Origin: Allobranchiibius sp. CTAmp26
Lineage (GTDB): Bacteria; Actinomycetota; Actinomycetes; Actinomycetales; Dermatophilaceae
NCBI RefSeq assembly: GCF_017565405.1
Contig: NZ_JAGEKR010000017.1
Coordinates: forward strand, 1-64,000
DNA length: 64,000 nucleotides
Direction of reading: 5' to 3'
Positions within the stretch are counted from its first letter, which is position 1. Each line of letters starts with the position of its first letter. Below the pieces are notes generated by a model that did no database searches, was not told where the DNA came from, and was given only the letters and a program-made list of their open reading frames with translations. A program made the translations under genes and the position numbers. Shown in pieces: positions 1 to 8,617 of this stretch.

Positions 1-23
1 ATCGCTGTGTGCCCGAGGCGTTT

Positions 24-371
24 TCAGCGCACCTGCACGGGAGCCTCGCGGCCGTGTGCGAGCGCCAGATCGAGCAGCCCGGGGAAGCGCGCGTCCAGAT
101 CGGCGCGGCGCACCTGGTTCATCCTGCGGGTGCCCTCGTCGGACTGCAGGAGGACGCCGGCCTCGCGCAGTACGCGGAAGTGATGGCTGGCGGTGGACTT
201 GCCGACGGGCAGCTCCAGCGAACAGCAGGGCACCCCGCGGTCGATGCCGTCCAGCGCCGAGACGATGCCCAGCCGCACGGGGTCGCTCAACGCGGCCATT
301 ACGCGGGACAGGTCGATGTCCTGCTGGTCGGGGTGTGTGAGGGGCGCCGAATTCCTACTCGCCATGGTCAC
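24..371 (-). CDS. ArsR-family winged-helix transcriptional regulator
   Basis: A 115-residue protein with the size and layout of ArsR/SmtB repressors. An N-terminal helix containing ALSDPVRLGIVSAL (residues 27-40) is followed by a helix-turn-helix around residues 55-72 (GKSTASHHFRVLREAG, the typical recognition helix) and a short wing (QSDEGTRRM). Cys49-Cys50 precede the recognition helix. They could sense metal or oxidant, but the full CxC metal motif of classical ArsR is absent, so the effector is unknown. A second ATG six bases downstream (365) is an equally good start. It is divergent from the NADP-binding reductase at 458, which it probably controls together with itself; the shared intergenic region carries repeated ATGTTCG boxes. 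Confidence 0.88.
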   Translation of the reverse strand: MTMASRNSAPLTHPDQQDIDLSRVMAALSDPVRLGIVSALDGIDRGVPCCSLELPVGKSTASHHFRVLREAGVLLQSDEGTRRMNQVRRADLDARFPGLLDLALAHGREAPVQVR

Positions 372-379
372 AGCCTCTC

Positions 380-439
380 ATGTTCGACGACTGTCGACTA
401 TCGACCGCACGGGTGTTATGTTCGTTTGACACCGAACAT
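380..439. promoter_or_regulatory. Divergent control region with three ATGTTCG boxes
   Basis: The heptamer ATGTTCG occurs at 380-386 and 418-424 and is inverted as CGAACAT at 433-439. The last two make a perfect 7-bp inverted repeat with an 8-bp spacer, ending 18 bases before the reductase start codon. This position suits a repressor operator for the neighbouring ArsR-type protein. Operator function is inferred only from symmetry and location. Confidence 0.4.
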
Positions 440-457
440 CAACCGGAAGGTCGCACC

Positions 458-1153
458 ATGCGGATCGGGATCATCGGAGCAGGCAACATCGGCGGCGCCC
501 TCGTGCGCGGCCTCGTGCCGCTGGGGCACGAGGTGCAGGTCGCCAACTCACGCGGACCACAGACGCTGCAGGAGTTGGCCTCCGAGACCGGAGCGAGCGC
601 CGTCACCGTGCAGGACGCCGTGCGTGACAAGGACCTGATCGTCGTCACCATTCCCCAGGCCAAGGTCGAGGCGCTGCCGAGCGGCCTCTTCGCCGATGTC
701 CCTGGCGACGTCGTGGTCGTCGACACGGGCAACTACTACCCCCGTGAGCGGGACGGCCGCATCGCCGACCTCGAGGACGGCACCGTCGAGAGCGCGTGGG
801 TCGAGGGCCGTATCGGCCACCCTGTGATCAAGGCCTTCAACAACATCTACGCAGCACACCTGCACGAGAAGGGGCAGCCGCAGGGCAGCGACGGCCGCAT
901 CGCCCTCCCGGTCGCCGGCGACGACGCGAGCGCCAAGAAGGTCGTCCTCGAACTGGTCGACGCACTCGGCTTCGACCCGGTGGACGCGGGCACGATCGCC
1001 GAGTCATGGCGCCAACAGCCGGGCAGCCCGGTCTACACCACCGACCTCGACGTCGCCGGCGTGCGCGGCGCGCTGGCCGACGCCTCGCAGCAGCGCCCGG
1101 AGGCCTTCACCGCCACCCCGAACAGCCCCGGCACCTACTCCGACCCTCGATAG
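458..1153 (+). CDS. NADP-binding reductase of the F420-dependent NADP reductase type
   Basis: A 231-residue Rossmann protein starting with the dinucleotide motif IGAGNIGG (residues 6-13), followed by VRGLVPLGHEVQVANSRGP, which is typical of NADPH-preferring folds. VVTIPQAKVEALP and VVDTGNYYPRERDG match the NADP oxidoreductase coenzyme-F420-dependent family. Whether it uses F420, NADPH or another partner cannot be told from the sequence. The ATG at 458 is chosen over an upstream in-frame ATG at 380 because GGAAGG lies 7 bases ahead of it and the family begins right at the beta strand. It is divergent from the ArsR-type gene and probably its target. A hairpin follows 10 bases after the stop. 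Confidence 0.85.
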   Translation: MRIGIIGAGNIGGALVRGLVPLGHEVQVANSRGPQTLQELASETGASAVTVQDAVRDKDLIVVTIPQAKVEALPSGLFADVPGDVVVVDTGNYYPRERDGRIADLEDGTVESAWVEGRIGHPVIKAFNNIYAAHLHEKGQPQGSDGRIALPVAGDDASAKKVVLELVDALGFDPVDAGTIAESWRQQPGSPVYTTDLDVAGVRGALADASQQRPEAFTATPNSPGTYSDPR

Positions 1154-1162
1154 GGCCAGGCC

Positions 1163-1184
1163 CACCTGTCCTGTTGGACAGGTG
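1163..1184 (+). terminator. 9-bp hairpin after the reductase gene
   Basis: CACCTGTCC (1163-1171), loop TGTT, GGACAGGTG (1176-1184): a perfect 9-bp stem 10 bases after the reductase stop. There is no U-run, so it may be a weak terminator or a protein-binding palindrome ahead of the next gene. Confidence 0.45.
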
Positions 1185-1242
1185 AACGGGGTGCCACGCC
1201 GACGTACGTTGGAGATTCCGGAACCAGCTCAAGGAGTCACCG

Positions 1243-1494
1243 ATGCCACGATTCATGGATGTCCACTCGATCGACGGGGGCGTGAGCGTCGAGGACGTGC
1301 AGAAGGCCCACGCCGCGGATCTCGCGACGCAGGACGAGCACGATGTGAAGTACCTGCGCTACTGGGTCGATGAGAAGCAGGGCAAGATCTTCTGCCTCGT
1401 CGACGCCCCGTCGGCCGAGGCGGCGTCCACCGTGCACCGCGAGGCCCACGGCCTGGTCGCCGACGACGTCTACGAGGTGCATGAGGGCGAATAG
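1243..1494 (+). CDS. DUF4242 small protein (SCO4226-like)
   Basis: An 83-residue protein beginning MPRFMDVHSIDGGVSVEDV and containing HAADLATQDEHDVKYLRYWVDE and HREAHGLVADDVYEVHEGE. It matches the DUF4242 ferredoxin-like alpha/beta family, whose Streptomyces member SCO4226 is a nickel-binding protein. The several His and acidic residues are compatible with metal binding, but I cannot confirm which metal. AAGGAG lies 6 bases ahead of the ATG. It stands alone between two hairpins, so it is probably monocistronic. Confidence 0.8.
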   Translation: MPRFMDVHSIDGGVSVEDVQKAHAADLATQDEHDVKYLRYWVDEKQGKIFCLVDAPSAEAASTVHREAHGLVADDVYEVHEGE

Positions 1495-1505
1495 CCGACC
1501 GAATG

Positions 1506-1541
1506 CGAGAAGTCCCGGACCATCTGGTCCGGGACTTCTCG
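1506..1541. terminator. Perfect 16-bp hairpin, probable bidirectional terminator
   Basis: The stem CGAGAAGTCCCGGACC (1506-1521) pairs perfectly with 1526-1541 across a 4-base loop (ATCT). It lies 12 bases after the DUF4242 stop and 10 bases beyond the 3' end of the convergent tRNA, so it can end both transcripts. Confidence 0.75.
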
Positions 1542-1550
1542 TATGTGAAG

Positions 1551-1623
1551 TGGAGCTGAGGGGATTCGAACCCCTGACCCCTTCCATGCCATGGAAGTGC
1601 GCTACCAACTGCGCCACAGCCCC
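1551..1623 (-). tRNA. tRNA-Ala (anticodon GGC)
   Basis: Read on the minus strand the 73-nt sequence folds as a cloverleaf: acceptor GGGGCTG paired with CAGCTCC, D-arm GCGCAGTTGGTAGCGC, anticodon stem CTTCC/GGAAG around loop ATGGCAT (anticodon GGC), T-arm with GGTTCGAATCC, and discriminator A. The 3' CCA is not encoded (next bases are CTT), so it must be added after transcription. Confidence 0.97.
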
Positions 1624-1692
1624 GTAGTCCACCGCGGTGGACGACCGGCACACTCTATCCGGCGCTCCAGCGGCAGCCAAATCGGCGTGGTA

Positions 1693-2241
1693 TCAAGCCG
1701 ATCCAGCGCCGTCTGGCGCGTCCCGCTGCATCGCCTCGCGCTTCTTGCGGGCATAGACCTGCCGGCGAGCGCGGGCGACGACGGTGCCGTCCGCGAGCGT
1801 GAGGTCGAGCTCGAACCAGTGCAGCACCTTCTCCCCCGCGTCGCAGCGCTCACGGATCTGCGCGGCCACCGCGGTCGGCACCTCGAAGACGCCGTAGATC
1901 GTCCCGGTGCCCGGTGAGACGTACTCCAGCTGCGCCGCCTGGTCCCAGACCTTGTAGTCCTTGCCCAGCTGGTGCATGAGCAGCAGCGCGTAGAACGCGT
2001 CGGTCATGGCGCCGATCGAGCCACCGAACGCCGTCCCGTGCTGATTGCGGTTGATCCGGGTCAGGACGAGCTTCACCCGCGCCCGGGTCCAGTCGTCGTT
2101 GATCTCCTGCACCCGGATGCCGGCTCCCAGCATCGGAGGCCACAGGTTCAGCAGCCGGTTCAGCCGCTGCGGGGTGAAGTGCTTGCGGGACTTGCTGGTC
2201 CGGTCGCTCAACGGTCGACGTTCCATCGCTCGATACGCCAT
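1693..2241 (-). CDS. DUF4442 hot-dog fold protein
   Basis: A 182-residue protein with the DUF4442 hot-dog layout: RLNRLLNLWPPMLGAGIRV, then a central helix segment (QHGTAFGGSIGAMTDAFYALLL) that resembles the HGG region of acyl-CoA thioesterases, and alternating strands to about residue 165 ending in ARARRQVYARKKR. A thioesterase-like role on an acyl thioester is likely from the fold, but the substrate is unknown. The start is uncertain: ATG at 2241 or ATG at 2226 (MERRPLSD); both overlap the end of the upstream phosphatase gene, suggesting translational coupling. Confidence 0.8.
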   Translation of the reverse strand: MAYRAMERRPLSDRTSKSRKHFTPQRLNRLLNLWPPMLGAGIRVQEINDDWTRARVKLVLTRINRNQHGTAFGGSIGAMTDAFYALLLMHQLGKDYKVWDQAAQLEYVSPGTGTIYGVFEVPTAVAAQIRERCDAGEKVLHWFELDLTLADGTVVARARRQVYARKKREAMQRDAPDGAGSA

Positions 2242-2870
2242 CCGGAGCGGTGCTCGACCAATTGGGCCCAGTGACAGTTGAAGAGCCCGCCCAGGCAGTG
2301 CCAGGCCACGCCCTGCTCCATCCCCGCCAGCTCCGCGGCCAGCGCGCGTCCGGTGACACCGTGCGAGACGACGGCCATGGTGACGCCGGGTCCGAGCTTC
2401 GAAACGACCTCGTCAATGAAGGCGTCGACACGCGTCGCCACGTGGGCGACGGACTCGCCCGTGCGCCCGCGTCGCAGGTCGTCGCCGGCGGTGATCGCCG
2501 CCTGCTCGTCGGGGAACTGCTCGGTGACCTCGGTGGTCGTCATGCCCGCCCACTCGCCGACGTCGATCTCGCGCAACCGGGCGTCGCACAGTGGTTCGAC
2601 CCCGACCGCTGCCCCCAGGGCTCGCGCGGTGTCGAGAGCCCGTGAGAGGTCCGAGGTGTAGATGACGTCGATGCCGTACGACGTGAGTGCGGCCGCGGCG
2701 TCCTGCGCCTGCCGGCGTCCGAGATCGGACAGCGGAGCATCGAGGCGGCCCTGCCAGATACCGGCCGCGTTGAAGGTGGTCTGCCCGTGCCGCAGCACGA
2801 TGATGCGGCGGGGTGGGACCTCGTCCGCCGCCCGGGAGTCCGTGGACTCCCCACCGACGGTCGTGCTCAT
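2208..2870 (-). CDS. Histidine phosphatase family protein (phosphoglycerate-mutase-like)
   Basis: A 220-residue protein of the histidine phosphatase superfamily. The catalytic RHG is at residues 27-29 (IIVLRHGQTTFNAAGIWQGR). The family's LSDLGRRQAQ, YTSDLSRALDTA and EIDVGEWAGM segments follow, and a second histidine lies in VVSHGVTGRALAAELAG. Such proteins range from sugar-phosphate phosphatases to phosphoglycerate mutases; the short linker and rsfS-adjacent place match the actinobacterial GpgP/phosphatase-like branch rather than glycolytic Gpm. Its ATG overlaps the rsfS stop (ATGA), so it is probably translated with rsfS. The N-terminal 20 residues before the fold are polar and variable. Confidence 0.88.
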   Translation of the reverse strand: MSTTVGGESTDSRAADEVPPRRIIVLRHGQTTFNAAGIWQGRLDAPLSDLGRRQAQDAAAALTSYGIDVIYTSDLSRALDTARALGAAVGVEPLCDARLREIDVGEWAGMTTTEVTEQFPDEQAAITAGDDLRRGRTGESVAHVATRVDAFIDEVVSKLGPGVTMAVVSHGVTGRALAAELAGMEQGVAWHCLGGLFNCHWAQLVEHRSGWRIERWNVDR

Positions 2871-3223
2871 GCGCCGAGCTCGATCACCGGACAGTCACGC
2901 CAGAGTCGGTCGAGCGCGTAGAAGTCGCGCTCCTCCTCGTGCTGCACGTGGACGACGATGTCGCCGAAGTCCAGCAGCACCCAGCGGTCCTCCCGCTGGC
3001 CCTCGCGCCGGATCGGCTTGACGCCGAGGGTGTGCAGGCGTTCGAGCACGCCGTCGACGATGGCGGCGATCTGTCGTTCGTTACCGGCCGCAGCCACGAC
3101 GAAGATGTCGGTGAGGGCCAGCTGGTCGCTCACGTCGATCGCGATGACCGAGGTCGCGAGCTTGTCGTCCGCGGCCGCGGCGGCGGCCCTGGCCAGATCG
3201 ACGGCCTGCTGCGTGGCAGCCAC
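2867..3223 (-). CDS. rsfS: Ribosomal silencing factor RsfS
   Basis: A 118-residue protein of the RsfS/Iojap family, which binds ribosomal protein L14 and blocks 30S-50S joining when nutrients are short. The family core is visible: VIDVSDQLALTDIFVVAAAGNERQ, then GVKPIRREGQREDRWVLLDFGDIVVHVQHEEERDFYALDRLW, close to the usual length. It starts with GTG directly after the nadD stop (TGAGTG), with GGGAGGA just upstream. The nadD-rsfS order is conserved in many bacteria, and the next gene overlaps by ATGA. Confidence 0.95.
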   Translation of the reverse strand: MAATQQAVDLARAAAAAADDKLATSVIAIDVSDQLALTDIFVVAAAGNERQIAAIVDGVLERLHTLGVKPIRREGQREDRWVLLDFGDIVVHVQHEEERDFYALDRLWRDCPVIELGA

Positions 3224-3892
3224 TCAGTCCTCCCTGATCTCACCGGCACCTGGCCGGTAGAGGTTGTATTTCCCGATGTACTGCACGACTCCGTCGGGCA
3301 CCAGGTACCAGACGGGTTGACCCGACTGCACCCGTCGCCGACAGTCGGTGGAACTGATGGCCATGGCCGGGATCTCCTTCAGGATCACCCGTTCCCGCGG
3401 CAGACCGGCATCCGAGAGCAGGTGGCCCGGGCGGGTGACTCCGATGAACTGGGCCATGTCCCACATCTGGTCCACCCCGCGCCAGGACAGGATCTGCGAG
3501 AGTGCGTCCGCGCCGGTGATGAAGAACAGTTCGGCATCCGGGCGCTGGAGCTGCAGGTCCTTGAGAGTGTCCAGGGTGTAGGTCGGGCCCTCTCGGTCGA
3601 TGTCGACCCGGCTGACGCTGAACCTGGGATTGGACGCCGTCGCGATCACCGTCATCAGATACCGGTGCTCAGCGGGCGTGACCCGCTGCTTGGCCTTCTG
3701 CCAGGGCTGACCGGTGGGCACGAAGACCACCTCGTCCAGTCCGAGCAGTGTCTGGACCTCGCTGGCGGCGACCAGGTGGCCATGGTGGATGGGGTCGAAC
3801 GTGCCGCCCATCACCCCGAGCCGGATGGTCAGTGGTCGGTCTTCCGGCCGGCCTGCGAGCGCGGCTTGCCGGCGGTGTTGCGGAAGGACCAC
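3224..3892 (-). CDS. nadD: Nicotinate-nucleotide adenylyltransferase
   Basis: NadD makes nicotinate adenine dinucleotide from NaMN and ATP in NAD synthesis. The nucleotidyltransferase signature [15 protein letters not shown], the conserved [10 protein letters not shown] and the C-terminal [10 protein letters not shown] segment are all present and closely resemble mycobacterial NadD. The start is unclear. The first ordinary in-frame start is GTG at 3892, which adds about 20 unconserved residues and overlaps the upstream membrane-protein gene by 64 bases. A CTG at 3832 would start right at TIRLGVMGG, where relatives begin, and would overlap that gene by only 4 bases. A GTG at 3814 would remove part of the first strand. 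Forms an operon with rsfS. Confidence 0.93.
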   Translation of the reverse strand: MVLPQHRRQAALAGRPEDRPLTIRLGVMGGTFDPIHHGHLVAASEVQTLLGLDEVVFVPTGQPWQKAKQRVTPAEHRYLMTVIATASNPRFSVSRVDIDREGPTYTLDTLKDLQLQRPDAELFFITGADALSQILSWRGVDQMWDMAQFIGVTRPGHLLSDAGLPRERVILKEIPAMAISSTDCRRRVQSGQPVWYLVPDGVVQYIGKYNLYRPGAGEIRED

Positions 3893-4023
3893 AGCACCGC
3901 GAGGAGCAGCAGGAAGACACTGAACGCGATGACGCCGTATGCCAGGTGCGCCATCGGCAGTACGTGCTCTTTGAGCGCGGGCACGGAGTCGTCCGTCGCG
4001 AAGGAGACGAGCGAGGATTTCAT
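3829..4023 (-). CDS. Small single-pass membrane protein
   Basis: A 64-residue protein with one hydrophobic segment of about 21 residues ([21 protein letters not shown]) followed by a basic tail ([17 protein letters not shown]), so the C-terminus is probably cytoplasmic. I do not recognise a functional family; small membrane proteins of this kind often precede nadD in actinobacteria. The end overlaps the start region of nadD, consistent with one transcript. It is divergent from the glycosyltransferase at 4086. Confidence 0.7.
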   Translation of the reverse strand: MKSSLVSFATDDSVPALKEHVLPMAHLAYGVIAFSVFLLLLAVLWSFRNTAGKPRSQAGRKTDH

Positions 4024-4085
4024 AGGCGCAGCCTAGCCGGTTGGCTCAGCATTCCCGCAGCCGCGCCGGTTACGCTGACCGTGCC

Positions 4086-5105
4086 ATGAGAGTAGAGCTG
4101 TCCGTCGTCGTCCCGATGTTCAACGAGGAAGCGGTGCTCCCGCTCTTCGTCGACAGGCTCCGGCCCGTGCTGGACCGGATCGGCGCGACGTACGAAGTGG
4201 TCGCCGTCGACGACGGATCCAGCGATCTGACCGCCGCGACGCTGCAGCGCTTCAAGCGGAACTGGCCGCAGCTGCGGGTGCTGCGGCTGCGTACGAACTC
4301 CGGTCACCAGGCCGCCATCTCCGCCGGGCTGGTCGAGGCCCGGGGCGACTGGATGGTCACCATCGACGCCGACCTGCAGGATCCGCCCGAGGTCATCGCC
4401 GAGATGCTGGAGGTCGGACGCCGCGACCGGGTCGACGTCATCTACGGGGTGCGCACCGACCGCAGCACCGACACCGCGTTTAAGCGCGGCACGGCCAAGC
4501 TCTTCTACACGACCATGCGGCGCATCTCCGGTGTGGACGCACCGGTGGACGCCGGGGACTTCCGGATGATGTCGCGTGCCACGGTGGACGCGGTGAACGC
4601 GCTCCCCGCGCACGGCCGCGTCATCCGCCTGGCGGTGCCGACGTTGGGGTTCCCGTCGGCGTCGGTCGGCTACCGCCGCGACGAGCGCGCGGCCGGCAGC
4701 TCGAAGTACCCGTTGGCCAAGATGCTGCGGTTGACCGCGGACTCGATCACCGGTTTCTCCCAGGCCCCGCTGCGGTTCGCCACGTGGTTCGGGCTCGGCG
4801 GCTTCGTGCTCGCCTTCGCGATGCTGATCCTCGCGGTGATCCGCAAGCTGGAGGGCGACGCCGTGTCCGGGTGGCCCTCAACCGTGGTCATCGTCGCCGG
4901 TTTCGCCGGCCTGCAGCTGCTGTGTCTGGGCATCCTGGGCGAGTACGTCGGCCGCATCCACATGAGCCTGCAGGGCCGACCGACGTACTACATCGCCTAC
5001 GACTCGCTCAACGACGAGCTGGGCGGGCCTCCGGTCGGCCCCGACCCGGCCGGCGAGTCGCTACCGTCCAACAGACCGACCACGCGCCCGTCGGCCGGGC
5101 TCTAG
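4086..5105 (+). CDS. Family 2 glycosyltransferase with two C-terminal membrane helices (GtrB/dolichol-phosphate sugar synthase type)
   Basis: A 339-residue protein starting LSVVVPMFNEEAVLPLF, with VVAVDDGSSDLT (about 38-49) and the metal-binding VTIDADLQDP (DAD at 94-96). GDFRMMSRATVDAVNAL and the RXXRxAGSSKYP-like segment (RRDERAAGSSKYPLAKM) are typical of polyprenyl-phosphate sugar transferases such as GtrB and YkcC. Two membrane helices lie near residues 233-255 and 268-290. It probably loads a sugar onto polyprenyl phosphate at the inner membrane face; donor and final product are unknown. The ATG at 4086 is chosen because the fold begins four residues later; an upstream in-frame ATG at 4041 adds unconserved sequence. 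The beta-glucosidase gene follows after 72 bases. Confidence 0.88.
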   Translation: MRVELSVVVPMFNEEAVLPLFVDRLRPVLDRIGATYEVVAVDDGSSDLTAATLQRFKRNWPQLRVLRLRTNSGHQAAISAGLVEARGDWMVTIDADLQDPPEVIAEMLEVGRRDRVDVIYGVRTDRSTDTAFKRGTAKLFYTTMRRISGVDAPVDAGDFRMMSRATVDAVNALPAHGRVIRLAVPTLGFPSASVGYRRDERAAGSSKYPLAKMLRLTADSITGFSQAPLRFATWFGLGGFVLAFAMLILAVIRKLEGDAVSGWPSTVVIVAGFAGLQLLCLGILGEYVGRIHMSLQGRPTYYIAYDSLNDELGGPPVGPDPAGESLPSNRPTTRPSAGL

Positions 5106-5177
5106 CCGAGGTCCTGCGGAGGGGTCCGGTGTGAGGGTCGAGGTGTCCGTTCCCCGCCGCACGAAGGGCTAGATCAC

Positions 5178-6533
5178 ATGCCTGCGTTCCCGCAGCTGCC
5201 GGACGGCTTCCGCTACGGTGCCGCGACCGCGTCCTACCAGATCGAGGGCGGCACCACCGAAGGTGGCCGCGGCACGTCGATCTGGGACCGCTTCTGCGCC
5301 GAGCCGGGGCACATCAAGAACGGCGAGACCGGCGAGGTCGCCTGCGACCACTACCACCGCCACGGCGAGGACGTCGAGCTCCTGCGACGCCTCGGCCTGG
5401 ACGCCTACCGGTTCTCCATCGCGTGGCCGCGCATCCAGCCCACCGGGAAGGGCGCGCCGAACCAGGCCGGCCTCGACTTCTACGACCGCCTGGTCGATGA
5501 GCTCCTCGCCGCCGGGATAGAGCCCGCGGCGACCTTGTTCCACTGGGATCTGCCGCAACCCCTGCAGGACGCCGGGGGCTGGCAGTCCCGCGAGACGGCG
5601 ACCCGACTCGGCGACTACGCGACGGTCGTCGGTGAACGGCTCGGCGATCGGGTGTCCATGTGGATGCCGGTGAACGAGCCCGTCATCGTCACCCTGCTGG
5701 GTCACGCGCTCGGCGTCCACGCCCCGGGCCTGCGCCTTGGCTTCGACGCGCTGCCGGTCGCCCACCATCAGCTCCTCGGACACGGTCTCGCCACCCAGGC
5801 GCTGCGAGCCGCGGGGGCGTCCACCATCGGCATCGCCTCGAACCACGCGCCCACCTGGGCCGCGTCCGATGCCACGGAGGACAAGACCGCGGCAGCTCTG
5901 TACGACACGATCTACAACTGGGTCTTCGCCGATCCCGTCCTGACCGGCACCTACCCGGAAGGCTTCGCCGACCTCATGCCGGGTCCGGTGCAGGAGGACC
6001 TGTCGGTCATCAGCACGCCTCTGGACTTCTACGGCATCAACTACTACCAGCCCGCGGTCGTCGGCGCGCCCGGCACGATCCCGCACGCATCCGCGTTCGA
6101 GTCGCTGCCGGACGACCTGCCGTTCCAGGTCGGCCACGCACAGGGTTACCCCACGACCGGCTTCGGGTGGTCCGTCGTCCCCGACGGCCTGCGCGAGATC
6201 CTGGTGACCTTCAAGGACCGGTACGGCGATCGGCTCCCGCCGATCTACATCACCGAGAACGGCTGTTCCTCCCCCGACACGGTCGACGCGGACGGCTCCG
6301 TCCATGACGCATCGCGCATCGACTACCTGGCCGATCATCTCGGCGCGGTGCGTGCCGCCATCGACTCGGGCGTCGACGTCCGCGGATACTTCACCTGGTC
6401 ACTGCTGGACAACTTCGAGTGGGCCGAGGGATACGGCCAACGCTTCGGCCTCGTCCACACCGACTTCGACTCCCAGCAACGCACGCCCAAGGATTCCTAC
6501 ACCTGGGTGCAGCAGCAGCTGGCCCAGCGCTAG
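5178..6533 (+). CDS. GH1 family beta-glucosidase
   Basis: A 451-residue cytoplasmic glycoside hydrolase family 1 enzyme, the normal length for bacterial BglA/BglB. Landmarks are [14 protein letters not shown] near the start, RFSIAWPRI, the acid/base Glu167 in MPVNEPVIV (the usual NEP), and the nucleophile Glu360 in [30 protein letters not shown] near the end is the aglycone-site signature. It hydrolyses beta-linked glucosides or other disaccharides; specificity cannot be read off. No signal peptide. It follows the glycosyltransferase on the same strand, and its stop overlaps the convergent proA stop (shared CTAG). Confidence 0.95.
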   Translation: MPAFPQLPDGFRYGAATASYQIEGGTTEGGRGTSIWDRFCAEPGHIKNGETGEVACDHYHRHGEDVELLRRLGLDAYRFSIAWPRIQPTGKGAPNQAGLDFYDRLVDELLAAGIEPAATLFHWDLPQPLQDAGGWQSRETATRLGDYATVVGERLGDRVSMWMPVNEPVIVTLLGHALGVHAPGLRLGFDALPVAHHQLLGHGLATQALRAAGASTIGIASNHAPTWAASDATEDKTAAALYDTIYNWVFADPVLTGTYPEGFADLMPGPVQEDLSVISTPLDFYGINYYQPAVVGAPGTIPHASAFESLPDDLPFQVGHAQGYPTTGFGWSVVPDGLREILVTFKDRYGDRLPPIYITENGCSSPDTVDADGSVHDASRIDYLADHLGAVRAAIDSGVDVRGYFTWSLLDNFEWAEGYGQRFGLVHTDFDSQQRTPKDSYTWVQQQLAQR

Positions 6534-7813
6534 CGGCGGATCTGCCCGTCGCCCTCGACGACCCACTTGGTGCTGGTCAGCTCCTGCAGCGCCATCGGTC
6601 CGCGGGCATGCAGCTTCTGGGTGGAGATGCCGATCTCGGCGCCGAAGCCGAATTCGCCGCCGTCGGTGAACCGGCTCGAGGCGTTCACCATCACCACGGC
6701 GGCGTCCACCTGGGCCACGAACTGCCGCCCGCGGGCCCGGTCCTCGGTGACGATGACCTCGGTGTGGCCGGTGCCGAACCGGTCGATGTGCGCGATCGCC
6801 GCCTCGAGCGAGTCGACCACCCCCACGCTCATCTCCAACCCGTGGAACTCCGCGGCCCAGGCCTGATCGGTGACGGGCCGGTACGGCGTGCCGGCCCGAT
6901 CGGCGTACGCCGCGGCTCGCGGGTCGAGGTCGAGGACCACGCCCGCGTCATGCAGGTCGGTCAGGAGTCCGGGCAGCACGGCGTCGGCCGCGTCGCGATG
7001 CACGAGGAGCGACTCGGCGGCGTTGCACACGCTGGGCCGCTGAGTCTTCGCGTTGAGCGCGATGTCGCGGGCCATCACCGGGTCGGCGCCGGCATCGACG
7101 TAGACGTGACAGTTGCCGATGCCCGTCTCGATGACCGGCACCGTCGCGCCGAGGACGACGGTCTGGATCAGGTCGGCCCCGCCGCGGGGGATCACCAGGT
7201 CGACCAACCCGCGCGCCGTGATGAGGGCCGTGACCTCGTCACGGCCGCCGGTGAGCAATTGCACGGCGTCGGCGGGCAGGTCACGCTCCTGCAGCGCCCG
7301 GCGCATCGTCTCCACCAGCACCGCGTTGCTGTCCGCCGCGGCGGATCCACCGCGCAGGATCATCGCGTTACCGCTCTTGAGACCCAGCCCGGCTGCGTCG
7401 ACGGTCACGTTGGGGCGGGCCTCGTAGATCATTCCGACGACCCCCATCGGCACCCGCACCTGCCGGATCTGCAGGCCGTTCGCCAGGGTGGAGCCGCGGA
7501 CGACCTCGCCCACCGGGTCGGCCAGACCGGCCAGGTCGCGCAGCGCCTGAGCGATGCCCTCGACCCGCTCGGGCGTCAGCCGGAGGCGGTCCTGCAGGCT
7601 CTGCGACATACCGCCCTCGGCACCGCGCCGCAGGTCGGATGCATTCGCGCGGACGACGTCCTCGGTGGCGGCCGCGACGGTGTCGGCCAGCGCGAGGAGT
7701 GCTGCGTCCTTCTCGGCGCGGGACAGCAGCGCGAGTCGGCGGCTCGCGGTGTGCGCGCGCTCCCCCGCGGCGCGTACCCGGGCATCCGCGGTGCTCGCGT
7801 GCGTGGTCGTCAT
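6530..7813 (-). CDS. proA: Gamma-glutamyl phosphate reductase
   Basis: ProA, second enzyme of proline synthesis, reduces gamma-glutamyl phosphate to glutamate semialdehyde with NADPH. The 427-residue length is standard. The aldehyde-dehydrogenase-type core is clear: [33 protein letters not shown], and the catalytic cysteine in [38 protein letters not shown] near the end is diagnostic. It lies downstream of proB with one membrane-protein gene between them, so the proline genes remain in one strand-collinear group. Convergent with the beta-glucosidase gene. Confidence 0.97.
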   Translation of the reverse strand: MTTTHASTADARVRAAGERAHTASRRLALLSRAEKDAALLALADTVAAATEDVVRANASDLRRGAEGGMSQSLQDRLRLTPERVEGIAQALRDLAGLADPVGEVVRGSTLANGLQIRQVRVPMGVVGMIYEARPNVTVDAAGLGLKSGNAMILRGGSAAADSNAVLVETMRRALQERDLPADAVQLLTGGRDEVTALITARGLVDLVIPRGGADLIQTVVLGATVPVIETGIGNCHVYVDAGADPVMARDIALNAKTQRPSVCNAAESLLVHRDAADAVLPGLLTDLHDAGVVLDLDPRAAAYADRAGTPYRPVTDQAWAAEFHGLEMSVGVVDSLEAAIAHIDRFGTGHTEVIVTEDRARGRQFVAQVDAAVVMVNASSRFTDGGEFGFGAEIGISTQKLHARGPMALQELTSTKWVVEGDGQIRR

Positions 7814-7855
7814 CCCGCGATTCTAGTGACGGTGGCGCCCGTCCACCGGCGCATC

Positions 7856-8617
7856 TCAGGTCGGGCTGACCCGTCCGCGGCGGCTGCGCACGACCGTGCC
7901 GATCACGACGATCGCGATGGTCGCGTAGGTCAGATAGTTGCTGTAGCGCGACAACGTGTGCACGAAGTCCTTGGCAGGAGCGCCGATGCGGTACCCGGCG
8001 TACATCCAGATCCCCCGGTAGACCACCGCCGCCGCGAAGTCGATCAGCAGGAACTTGCGCAGTCGCATGCCCACGTCGCCCACGAATGCGTTGACGATGG
8101 CCGACGGGAGGAAGGGCACGAACCAGACGAGGAACACCGCCGGTCCGCCGAACCGCTTCGCCAGCCGCTCGGCGATGGCCGCGGTCCGCGCCGCCCAGCG
8201 CGACCGCCCGGCGACGACCTCGATGATGCCGTGACCCCACAGGCGCCCGGCCCACCAGAAGATCCAGTCGAACTTGATCGAGGTCAGCGCGGCCATGAGC
8301 AGGCCGGCCCACCAGTAGGGCTCGTGACCGGTGCGCAACCGGGCGCCGATGTCGACCATCGCGATGTTGGATCCGCTGAACGCGGCGAGCGCGTAGGTGT
8401 TGAGCCCGAGCAGCCAGGCCCGCAACGGCAAGGTGGCGAGGCCGTAGATCCCCAGCAGGGCGACGCACGCCCAGCACCAGAGGTCCTTCTTGCCTGGTTT
8501 GCCGGTCCAGGGCATCCGCGGGTCATCCCACCACTCCCGGGATGCGTCGTCCTCGGCCGGCGGCTTCTCGCCGGGCGGCAGATCGGGGCGTGCCGACCAC
8601 GGATCGGTGCCACTCAT
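7856..8617 (-). CDS. VTT/DedA-like membrane protein
   Basis: A 253-residue membrane protein with a polar 45-residue N-terminus and about five hydrophobic segments (for example WCWACVALLGIYGLATLPL). The central part, FDWIFWWAGRLWGHGIIE followed by GGPAVFLVWFVPFLPSAIVNAFVGDVGMRLRKFLLIDF, matches the VTT (DedA/SNARE-associated) domain, including the re-entrant loop with conserved Pro and the Gly-x-x-x-Arg region. DedA relatives help lipid-carrier or phospholipid recycling and membrane homeostasis; this role is inferred. Its ATG overlaps the proB stop (ATGA), so it is co-translated between proB and proA. Confidence 0.8.
   Translation of the reverse strand: MSGTDPWSARPDLPPGEKPPAEDDASREWWDDPRMPWTGKPGKKDLWCWACVALLGIYGLATLPLRAWLLGLNTYALAAFSGSNIAMVDIGARLRTGHEPYWWAGLLMAALTSIKFDWIFWWAGRLWGHGIIEVVAGRSRWAARTAAIAERLAKRFGGPAVFLVWFVPFLPSAIVNAFVGDVGMRLRKFLLIDFAAAVVYRGIWMYAGYRIGAPAKDFVHTLSRYSNYLTYATIAIVVIGTVVRSRRGRVSPT

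Noticed and set aside
426-431. TTGACA as a -35 box of the reductase gene
   Set aside because: No acceptable -10 hexamer lies about 17 bases on, because the coding region starts at 458.
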